A DNA stretch of 36,628 nt from an uncultured Pelagibacteraceae bacterium (lineage in GTDB: Bacteria; Pseudomonadota; Alphaproteobacteria; Pelagibacterales; Pelagibacteraceae). The translations under genes and the position numbers were made by a program. The first letter of the stretch is position 1. The number at the start of each line of letters is the position of its first letter. Below, piece by piece: positions 9,277 to 15,151 of this stretch. Below the pieces are notes generated by a model. It saw only the letters and a list, made by a program, of their open reading frames with translations, did no database searches and was not told the DNA's origin. The DNA is taken from contig CACKRM010000001.1 in assembly GCA_902602655.1 (NCBI GenBank), forward strand, positions 95,591 to 132,218. Direction: 5' to 3'.

Positions 9277-9926
9277 ATAATAAAGAAAAGTCTAAAAACA
9301 TCCTTAGGATTTTAAATAAAACCTATCCAAAAGTTCCTATTCCTTTAAATTACAAAAATACATTTACCCTTTTGGTTTCTGTGTTGCTTTCAGCTCAATG
9401 TACTGACGTAAATGTAAATAATGTGACTAAAAATATCTACCCTAAGTACAATCACCCAAAACATTTTGTTAAATTGGGTAGAAAAAAGATTGAAAGATTA
9501 ATAAAAAAAATAGGTATTTTTAGAATAAAAGCTAAAAGTATTTTTTACCTCTCAAAGATCCTTCTAGAAAAACACAATGGAAAAGTTCCGAAAACCTTCG
9601 AAGAATTAGAGCAACTTCCAGGGGTAGGTCATAAAACGGCTAGTGTTGTTATGTCTCAAGGTTTTGGTTATCCAGCTTTTCCTGTTGACACTCACATTCA
9701 TCGATTGGCTCAAAGGTGGGGTTTGACCAATGGCGAAAGTGTTGCACAAACTGAAGAAGATCTTAAAAGAATTTTTCCCAAAAAATATTGGAATAGACTT
9801 CATTTGCAAATAATTTGGTACGGGAGAGAATATTGTAAAGCTAGAGATTGTCATGGAATTACTTGTAAAATTTGCAAAAGCTGTTATCCCAATAGAAAAA
9901 AGCCAATAAAAACAAAAAAAGCTTAA
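9273..9926 (+). CDS. nth: Endonuclease III (DNA glycosylase/AP lyase)
   Basis: Excises oxidised pyrimidines and nicks abasic sites in base-excision repair. The 217-residue protein has the helix-hairpin-helix LPGVGHKTASVVMSQGFG (about residues 112-130) with the catalytic Lys of the GxGxKTA motif, followed by the catalytic Asp in VDTHIHRLAQRWGL. The C-terminal Fe-S region is unusual: CKARDCHGITCKICKSC has five Cys spaced x4, x4, x2, x2 rather than the usual C-x6-C-x2-C-x5-C. A [4Fe-4S] cluster may still form, but with different ligand spacing. The GTG start at 9273 overlaps the dapB stop by 4 bp, and the PfkB kinase begins 1 bp downstream. Confidence 0.94.
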   Translation: MNNKEKSKNILRILNKTYPKVPIPLNYKNTFTLLVSVLLSAQCTDVNVNNVTKNIYPKYNHPKHFVKLGRKKIERLIKKIGIFRIKAKSIFYLSKILLEKHNGKVPKTFEELEQLPGVGHKTASVVMSQGFGYPAFPVDTHIHRLAQRWGLTNGESVAQTEEDLKRIFPKKYWNRLHLQIIWYGREYCKARDCHGITCKICKSCYPNRKKPIKTKKA

Positions 9927-9927
9927 T

Positions 9928-10857
9928 ATGGAAATTTTAGGAATAGGCAACGCTATTGTAGATGTCATTTGTAAAGTGGAAGACAATTTCTTAAAAAAAA
10001 ATAGTTTAGTAAAAAGTACTATGAAATTAGTTAATGAGAACGAGTTTAAAAAATTATTATCAAATCTTAAAATTGAGGAAACTGTGTCAGGAGGATCAAT
10101 AGCAAATTCAATAGTTGGCCTAGCACAGCTCAATAATAAGGTTGGTTTCATAGGCAAAATCAATCAAGACGAGTTAGGAAATAAATATGAAGAGGGTCTA
10201 AAAAAAGAAAAAGTAGAATATTTTTATAAAAAAAAAATTGAAAAAATTCCTACAGGCACGTGTTTGATTTTAATTACCCCTGACTCGGAAAGAACAATGT
10301 GTACTTTTTTGGGTATAGCGGGTCAAATTGATGAAGATGATATTGACGCTAACGCAATAAAAAAAAGTAAAATAACCTTCTTGGAAGGTTATCTTTGGGA
10401 TGAAGGTAATCCTAAAAAAGCTTTGGAGAAAGCTATAATTAATTCAAACAAAGTTGCTATGTCTTTATCTGATAAATTTTGTGTTGATAGACATAAGAAA
10501 AGTTTTTTAGATTTGGTAAAAAATAAATTGGACATAACTTTTGCAAATGAACAAGAAATTATTTCTCTTTTAGATGCGAAAAATTTTAATGAGGTTATAG
10601 AGTTTTCAAAACAGATTAAGAAAACAATTGTAATTACTAGAGGTAAAAATGGTTCTATTGTAGTTAAAAATAGTGAAGTAATTGAATGTGAAAGCAATAA
10701 AAATCTTAAAATTAAAGATCTAACAGGCGCAGGAGATCTTTTTGCGGCTGGCTTTTTTCATGGTCAAATAAATGGGTTGTCTACTAAACAAAGTTTAGAA
10801 AAAGGAACTGAAATGGCTTCAAAAATTATTCAAAAAATTGGGGCAAGGCTTGGCTAA
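9928..10857 (+). CDS. PfkB-family sugar/nucleoside kinase, probably adenosine kinase-like
   Basis: A 309-residue ribokinase/PfkB kinase. It has the N-terminal GIGNAIVDVICKVED, the substrate-binding segment SGGSIANSIVGLAQL followed by VGFIGKINQDELG (about residues 54-86), and the C-terminal signature LTGAGDLFAAGFFHG (around residue 268), with the catalytic Asp and anion-hole Gly-Ala-Gly. Alphaproteobacterial proteins of this subgroup are usually annotated as adenosine kinase. The substrate cannot be proven from sequence. It follows nth by 1 bp. Its last 4 bp overlap the convergent ArfA-like gene. Confidence 0.85.
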   Translation: MEILGIGNAIVDVICKVEDNFLKKNSLVKSTMKLVNENEFKKLLSNLKIEETVSGGSIANSIVGLAQLNNKVGFIGKINQDELGNKYEEGLKKEKVEYFYKKKIEKIPTGTCLILITPDSERTMCTFLGIAGQIDEDDIDANAIKKSKITFLEGYLWDEGNPKKALEKAIINSNKVAMSLSDKFCVDRHKKSFLDLVKNKLDITFANEQEIISLLDAKNFNEVIEFSKQIKKTIVITRGKNGSIVVKNSEVIECESNKNLKIKDLTGAGDLFAAGFFHGQINGLSTKQSLEKGTEMASKIIQKIGARLG

Positions 10858-10982
10858 ATTTTTTTAAGTTTCTTTCTTGAAAAACTACCTTTTCCTTTTT
10901 TGGGTTTCACTATTCTTTTATGATATTTTTTTGAAAAGAGATCTATAGCAATTTTATTTCTTTTTTTATATTGAGTAACCAT
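10854..10982 (-). CDS. Small basic protein resembling ribosome-rescue factor ArfA
   Basis: A 42-residue ORF found by reading the minus strand of the gap after the PfkB gene. It starts with ATG at 10982 and ends with TAG at 10854-10856. It is very basic and contains HKRIVKPKKGKGSFSRKKLK, close to the E. coli ArfA segment FRQRVEKNKKGKGSYMRK, the part that places ArfA in the mRNA channel of stalled ribosomes. ArfA recruits RF2 to non-stop complexes as a backup to tmRNA. The ORF overlaps the end of the upstream regulator gene by 17 bp on the same strand, so it is probably translated by coupling. It fills the gap almost exactly. The motif is distinctive, but the protein is short and low in complexity, so homology is probable rather than proven. 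Confidence 0.62.
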   Translation of the reverse strand: MVTQYKKRNKIAIDLFSKKYHKRIVKPKKGKGSFSRKKLKKI

Positions 10983-11604
10983 TTTTTGTATTTAAAATTA
11001 ACTTATTGTCATTAAATTTATCTGAAATTTTTTTTCTCAATCTATAAATATGTGTTTCAACTGTATGGGTGTCTGCGTCTGAAGAATATTTCCAAACTTT
11101 TTCTAATATTTGTTCTTTTTTAACAGGAGTTTTTTTTATTAACAGTAGCTCTAAAAGTTCTATTTCTTTTTCAGTAACCATTATAAACAACTTATCTTTC
11201 TTAAGCTTTTTTTCATTCTTGTCTAAAATATAATTTTTGATTTCAACAAATGAATTTTGAAAAAATTTTTTTTTAACATTAAATTCAATTATTTTCTTAT
11301 TTAGTTCATTGATGCTTAAAGGCAAATCTATTCTATCATCATACTCCAATTTGGTTTTGTAATTAGGCTTTGCTAAAAGAATTTTGATTGTCTGTGTGCT
11401 CTTCAAAAATTTCGTTACTTCTTTATCTTTTAAAACATTTTCATGAACCATTAGAGCATTCAAATTTGAATTTATACTGTCGATTTGGTTGTTTTTTGAA
11501 AATTTTAGTTTAAATTTTAAATAACTTTTTAATTCTATGAGTGAATTTTTAAAGTTTGTGTCAGCTAAACATAAAATATTTATAATATTTGTTGAACTAT
11601 GCAT
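10966..11604 (-). CDS. OmpR-type winged-helix regulator with degenerate receiver domain
   Basis: A 212-residue protein. The C-terminal part (about 140-212) is an OmpR/PhoB winged-helix DNA-binding domain: TEKEIELLELLLIKKTPVKK, QILEKVWKY, then THTVETHIYRLRKKISDKF and the final hairpin ILNTKNGYSI. The N-terminal 120 residues have receiver-like spacing, but the phosphoacceptor region reads LNALMVHENVL with no Asp in the usual place. The conserved Lys-Pro turn reads DLPLSINEL (Leu for Lys). Phosphorylation by a histidine kinase therefore looks unlikely, and no kinase gene is adjacent. The start codon abuts the divergent L,D-transpeptidase start, and an ArfA-like gene overlaps the 3' end. The targets are unknown. 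Confidence 0.78.
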   Translation of the reverse strand: MHSSTNIINILCLADTNFKNSLIELKSYLKFKLKFSKNNQIDSINSNLNALMVHENVLKDKEVTKFLKSTQTIKILLAKPNYKTKLEYDDRIDLPLSINELNKKIIEFNVKKKFFQNSFVEIKNYILDKNEKKLKKDKLFIMVTEKEIELLELLLIKKTPVKKEQILEKVWKYSSDADTHTVETHIYRLRKKISDKFNDNKLILNTKNGYSI

Positions 11605-12090
11605 ATAAAATTAAAAAACAAAAAACTTTACTTCCTAGATTATAAGATAAAATGTGCCATAGGTAAAAGCGGAATTTCAGCTTACAAAAGGGAGGGTGAT
11701 GGTTGCACACCCAAAGGTATATTTAAATTTAAGTGTATTTTTTATAGAAAAGACAAAATTTCTAAAATTAAAACAAAATTAAAAAAAATTGTTATTAAAA
11801 AAAACATGGGTTGGTGTGATGATCCAAAATCAAAATTTTATAATAAATTGATTAAATTTCCATTTAAGTTTAGAGCGGAGAAACTTTTTTTATCAAAGAA
11901 TATCTACGATTTGGTTTTGGTAATAAACTACAACATGAATCCAATTGTTAAAAATAAAGGAAGTGCAATTTTTTTACATATTGCAACGAAAAGTTTTTCT
12001 CCTACAAAAGGATGTTTGGCCATTTCAAAACAAAATTTGAAAATTTTACTAAAAAAAATAAATGCGAAAACTAAAATTTTTATCCTTTAG
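11599..12090 (+). CDS. YkuD-family L,D-transpeptidase-like protein without signal peptide
   Basis: A 163-residue protein with the YkuD catalytic region near the C-terminus: FLHIATKSFSPTKGCLAIS, where His and Cys match the H...[S/T]xGC active site. The N-terminal part, CAIGKSGISAYKREGDGCTP and KGIFKFK, matches the substrate-side motif (KREGDGxTPxG) of the alphaproteobacterial subfamily. Family members cross-link peptidoglycan or attach proteins to it, but no signal peptide is visible here. Export or a non-wall substrate is therefore unresolved. Its ATG is the left half of ATGCAT at 11599-11604, and the right half is the start of the divergent regulator. The 3' end overlaps yggS by 11 bp. Confidence 0.82.
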   Translation: MHIKLKNKKLYFLDYKIKCAIGKSGISAYKREGDGCTPKGIFKFKCIFYRKDKISKIKTKLKKIVIKKNMGWCDDPKSKFYNKLIKFPFKFRAEKLFLSKNIYDLVLVINYNMNPIVKNKGSAIFLHIATKSFSPTKGCLAISKQNLKILLKKINAKTKIFIL

Positions 12091-12736
12091 ATCTTTCTCC
12101 AAATATAGAACTTCCGATTCTTAAAAAAGTACTTCCATAATTTAGGGCTTCTCTATAATCATTTGACATGCCCATACTCATATCATTTAAATTTAAAGAT
12201 GCACTTAGTTCAGAAAGAGTTTTGAAATGTTTGTCTGTATTACCATCATTAGGCGGAATACACATTAGTCCAATAACATCCAGTTTTTTTTCTTTTATAC
12301 AATAATTATAAAATTTATTTAATGAAGATGGAGAAATTCCTGATTTTTGTTTTTCTAAACCAATATTCACTTGTATAAAATATTTTAATTTTTTAGAGAG
12401 TTTTTTTTCTGAGTCGCTAAGAGAAGCGGCAAGTTTTTCACTATCTAGAGAATGAATAAAATCAAAAAGTTCGACCGCTTTTTTTGCTTTATTAGATTGT
12501 AATTTACCTACCATATGAAGTTTAACCGCGGCATTATTTTCTTTAAAGCTCTTCCATTTCAATTGTGCCTCTTGAACCTTGTTTTCACCAAAATGTTTAT
12601 GGCCATAATCTATAAGAGGTTTGATATAATCAAACGAAAAGGTTTTCGATACAGCTACAATATTAATTGAGCCTTTATTTCCGCTTTCATTAATATATGA
12701 ATTTATTTTATTGTATCTTTCAACTATGGTGCTCAT
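12080..12736 (-). CDS. yggS: YggS/PLPBP family pyridoxal-phosphate homeostasis protein
   Basis: Binds pyridoxal 5'-phosphate without known catalysis and helps keep vitamin B6 and amino-acid pools balanced. The 218-residue single-domain alanine-racemase-like protein has the PLP-binding Lys in IVAVSKTF (about residue 31), FGENKVQEAQLKW near residue 70, KLHMVGKLQSNKAKKAV around residue 92, and the phosphate-binding C-terminus MSMGMSNDYREAL...TFLRIGSSIFGER. Length is normal. The start lies 2 bp from the divergent ThiE-like gene. Confidence 0.94.
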   Translation of the reverse strand: MSTIVERYNKINSYINESGNKGSINIVAVSKTFSFDYIKPLIDYGHKHFGENKVQEAQLKWKSFKENNAAVKLHMVGKLQSNKAKKAVELFDFIHSLDSEKLAASLSDSEKKLSKKLKYFIQVNIGLEKQKSGISPSSLNKFYNYCIKEKKLDVIGLMCIPPNDGNTDKHFKTLSELSASLNLNDMSMGMSNDYREALNYGSTFLRIGSSIFGERSKG

Positions 12737-12738
12737 AA

Positions 12739-13311
12739 ATGTTTGTTTTAAAAAATAGTTACTATTTATACATCGAGAATAGCAAAATATTAAATTTAAA
12801 CTTAATTAAATTAAAAAATAAATTTGCTGTAATTTACAGAAATATCGAAAAAACAGAAAATATTGCTAATTTACTTAAGTTTAGAAGGGAGTGTAAAAGA
12901 AAATATATTAAATTTTATGTAGCCAATGATTTAAATTTGTTACAAAAACTAAAGGGAGATGGATTATATCTTTCTGCATATAATAAAAGTCTTAAACACT
13001 TAAGCCGAAAAAAAACCATAAAAAATATAATAGGTTCTGCACATAATAACAAAGAAATTTACATGAAGCTAAAGCAAGGCTGTAAGCAAATTGTTTTTTC
13101 AAGATTGTTTGAAACTTCCTATAAAGATAAAAAAGGCCACGTGGGGATTATAAAGTTTAATCTTTTAAACAATTATATTCAGTGTTTGATCCCTTTAGGA
13201 GGTATTAAAAGACAAAATTTGTTAAAATTGAATTTAATTACCGCTCGTTCATTTGCAATTTTGTCAGAGATAAAAAAAAAGCCGGCCAAAATAATTAGCC
13301 GGCTTTTTTAA
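12739..13311 (+). CDS. Degenerate thiamine-phosphate synthase-like (ThiE/TenI fold) protein
   Basis: A 190-residue protein with recognisable but eroded ThiE/TenI-like landmarks: GDGLYLSAYNK where ThiE has A-D-G-V-H-L-G-Q, IIGSAHNNKE for the G-x-S-x-H strand, FETSYKDKKGHVGI for the phosphate-loop region, and LIPLGGIKRQN for the A-I-G-G-I-x-x-N strand. The conserved N-D-R of ThiE is replaced by AND-L, so thiamine-phosphate synthase activity is doubtful. Alphaproteobacteria often carry such a paralogue in this neighbourhood. The last ten codons also encode the terminator hairpin at 13275-13309, and the TAA stop uses the end of its T run. Function unknown. Confidence 0.65.
   Translation: MFVLKNSYYLYIENSKILNLNLIKLKNKFAVIYRNIEKTENIANLLKFRRECKRKYIKFYVANDLNLLQKLKGDGLYLSAYNKSLKHLSRKKTIKNIIGSAHNNKEIYMKLKQGCKQIVFSRLFETSYKDKKGHVGIIKFNLLNNYIQCLIPLGGIKRQNLLKLNLITARSFAILSEIKKKPAKIISRLF
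13275..13309 (+). terminator. Bidirectional Rho-independent terminator embedded in a coding end
   Basis: Perfect stem GCCGGC (13281-13286) / GCCGGC (13298-13303) with an 11-nt loop, flanked by A9 on the left and T6 on the right, so the stem can extend through A-T pairs. Read on either strand it is a GC-rich hairpin followed by a T run. It therefore terminates both the plus-strand ThiE-like gene, whose last codons it forms, and the convergent porin gene on the minus strand. It is the only canonical intrinsic terminator I found in the window. Confidence 0.85.
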
Positions 13312-13331
13312 ATATTTTAACTAAGTACTAA

Positions 13332-14402
13332 TTAAAACGCCATAGAAATGGCCATTAAAAACTCTTTCTCGTCAGAGTTTTGTACATAGTCAGAATTTTC
13401 AGCATCGTCTTGAGATAAAGACAAAGTCATTCCGCCCATTGTGTAAGCAGCTTGAATTGAAGTTATCGTCATAGCATATGTGCTTGTAGCAGCAGTCATA
13501 GCGTTAGGTGTAGATTCCTCTTCAGTGTACGATACAGATAAGTTATCGTTTACAGAGAAACCAATTCCCATTGACTTGTTCTCAATGCTCTCGTAACCAG
13601 CTAATGCTGTGTCTTTAGCAGCAGAGTATGCATCAGTCGTTGATGTTAATCCAGCCGCTTTGTATGATCTACCATAACCTACTGTGATTCCTGCAGGAGC
13701 TGCGTATTTAATTCCCCAAGAACCATTTTCTTCAGTTTGTTCAGAGTCTGTGCTGTCTAATTCCATGTAGTCAGCTTTAACACTTAAACCATCGAATGGT
13801 GCCATAGTTACTTGATATTGAGTTATGTCATAAGCAGTAGCACCAGTATTTAAAGTTGCTGTACCGCCACTTGAGTATCCTGCTTGACCATTTGGTGAGT
13901 AAGCTACTTTGAACGTACCACCTAATGGAAGCATGCCTGATGGTAAGTGATATTGGATGTTATCGTACGAACTTATGTTGCCCGCATAGATCATTCCAAA
14001 ACCGTTACCTGTATCAGATGCAACACCGTATGCAGAAGGATCCCATGCGTACTTAGTACCCAAAGAACCTTCATGTATAAATGCTCCAATTGTTCCGTAA
14101 TCAGTTGCTAAAGTTAGTTGTGCATCGTCATATATCACTGCACCTGTACCCGCTGTTGGGTCAAGGTCTAGTGCGTAATTCCAAGCATAACCATTATCTA
14201 ACTCGCCAGAAGCACTTAATGTAAATTCATTAGTTACTCCTATACCTTTGTCCAAGTTATTTCCAGCTGCTGCACTATCCGAACTCATAATTTGGTATCT
14301 GAAGTTTGCGCCACCAGTTACAGATAGCTCACCAGCAGATGCTAGAGTTGGAACAGTTACAAAAGTAAAAATAACGAACAAGATTTTCATTATGTTTTTC
14401 AT
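13332..14402 (-). CDS. Outer-membrane porin
   Basis: A 356-residue porin with a cleavable signal peptide (about residues 1-23, ending TLASAG). It is followed by alternating polar/hydrophobic beta strands rich in Gly, Ser, Tyr, Asp and Thr, such as ELSVTGGANFRYQI, AWNYALDLDPTAG and GISVGYG-type turns. The C-terminal residue is Phe (ISMAF), the signal recognised by BamA. Together with length and acidic loops this is a trimeric 16-stranded-type porin of the alphaproteobacterial kind; the substrate cannot be read. Base composition is clearly less AT-rich than in neighbouring genes and codon use looks selected for high expression. AAGGA lies 5 bp before the ATG. The convergent terminator at 13275-13309 ends the message. 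Confidence 0.88.
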   Translation of the reverse strand: MKNIMKILFVIFTFVTVPTLASAGELSVTGGANFRYQIMSSDSAAAGNNLDKGIGVTNEFTLSASGELDNGYAWNYALDLDPTAGTGAVIYDDAQLTLATDYGTIGAFIHEGSLGTKYAWDPSAYGVASDTGNGFGMIYAGNISSYDNIQYHLPSGMLPLGGTFKVAYSPNGQAGYSSGGTATLNTGATAYDITQYQVTMAPFDGLSVKADYMELDSTDSEQTEENGSWGIKYAAPAGITVGYGRSYKAAGLTSTTDAYSAAKDTALAGYESIENKSMGIGFSVNDNLSVSYTEEESTPNAMTAATSTYAMTITSIQAAYTMGGMTLSLSQDDAENSDYVQNSDEKEFLMAISMAF

Positions 14403-14428
14403 TGTTTTCCTTTGTTGTTCTTGTTTAT

Positions 14429-14450
14429 TAATTTAATAATTATTAAATTA
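14429..14450. repeat. Perfect 22-bp AT-only palindrome upstream of the porin gene
   Basis: Bases 14429-14450 form an inverted repeat with no spacer, 11 bp per arm and only A and T (arm TAATTTAATAA). It lies 27 bp upstream of the porin start, in the 211-bp divergent gap 14403-14613 that also serves the DUF3576 lipoprotein gene. It could be an operator, part of the promoter, or a hairpin in the porin leader. Palindromes occur by chance in such AT-rich DNA, though 22 bp is long. No other gene or structured RNA is seen in this gap. Confidence 0.55.
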
Positions 14451-14490
14451 TGTTGAATTTAAACTTTTCATCTCTTTTTGCCTGTAAATA

Positions 14491-14520
14491 TTGACTAATT
14501 TGACGTTTTTTTAGTTATAT
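14491..14520 (+). promoter_or_regulatory. Possible sigma-70 promoter for the DUF3576-leuS operon
   Basis: TTGACT at 14491-14496 (five of six to TTGACA), then 18 nt, then TTATAT at 14515-14520. Transcription would begin about 87 nt before the DUF3576 gene ATG at 14614. The -35 match is fair and the -10 weak. This is the only gap upstream of the leuS-lptE-holA operon, so a promoter is expected here, but the exact site is uncertain. Confidence 0.3.
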
Positions 14521-14613
14521 GTTGCAAAAATACAACAGATAAATATCAGAAAAAACGGTTAAATTTTGCCATAAAGCTATAAAATTATCAATTTGTAGTT
14601 TATTTTAAATCTA

Positions 14614-15141
14614 ATGATCAAATTTACACGCATTTTTACCTATTTTTTAGCTTTCTTGTTTGTTGTCAATTGTGGAATATACAAAAAAGTTGATGCAAGA
14701 AAAGTTCCTGTAAGCGCTCAAGAGCGGGCACGAAAAAATGTTGAGGAAGGAAGAGGCGTTGCGTTAAATAAACTTAAGGACGTAGCACGAGGAGGAACAT
14801 ACGAGTTTAGCACTTCTAATCCTATGTGGAGAGCGTCTCTTGAAATTCTTGATTTCCTACCATTGGCCACCGTAGATTATTCTGGAGGAGTTATTATAAC
14901 AGACTGGTATAATGATACTTCAACAAAGAACGATTCAATAAAAATAACTTTGCGTTTTTTATCTAACGAAATTCAAACAAATAGTTTAAAAATTATTGTT
15001 CACAGAAAACAATGCTCGAAAAATTCAGAATGTGTTATAAAAAAAATTGAATCAAAAATAGAGGAAGAACTAACAAGATCGATATTAAATAAAGCAGCTG
15101 TGTTAGAAAAAGAAGACAAGAATAAGAAAAAGAAAAAATAA
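14614..15141 (+). CDS. DUF3576-family lipoprotein
   Basis: A 175-residue protein of the alphaproteobacterial DUF3576 family, function unknown. It starts with a hydrophobic signal ([12 protein letters not shown]) and a lipobox-like Cys (VVNCG) at about residue 20; Asn just before Cys is atypical, so lipidation is probable, not certain. The body has [20 protein letters not shown] (about residues 69-88), [14 protein letters not shown] and [10 protein letters not shown], which I recognise as the family core. The end is a Lys/Glu-rich tail. It is 10 bp upstream of leuS, and in alphaproteobacteria this family commonly precedes leuS and the outer-membrane biogenesis gene lptE. That suggests an envelope-assembly role, by context only. 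Confidence 0.85.
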   Translation: MIKFTRIFTYFLAFLFVVNCGIYKKVDARKVPVSAQERARKNVEEGRGVALNKLKDVARGGTYEFSTSNPMWRASLEILDFLPLATVDYSGGVIITDWYNDTSTKNDSIKITLRFLSNEIQTNSLKIIVHRKQCSKNSECVIKKIESKIEEELTRSILNKAAVLEKEDKNKKKKK

Positions 15142-15151
15142 TTTTATTTTC

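Noticed and set aside
9606-10163. 185-residue open frame antisense to nth and the PfkB kinase gene
   Set aside because: It runs across two well-supported genes on the other strand, has no recognisable motif, and its Ser/Phe-rich composition is that expected from reading AT-rich coding DNA backwards.
13138-13143. CACGTG hexamer in the ThiE-like gene, considered as a third parS
   Set aside because: Flanks are GGC and GGG, not the TTT and AAA needed for parS.
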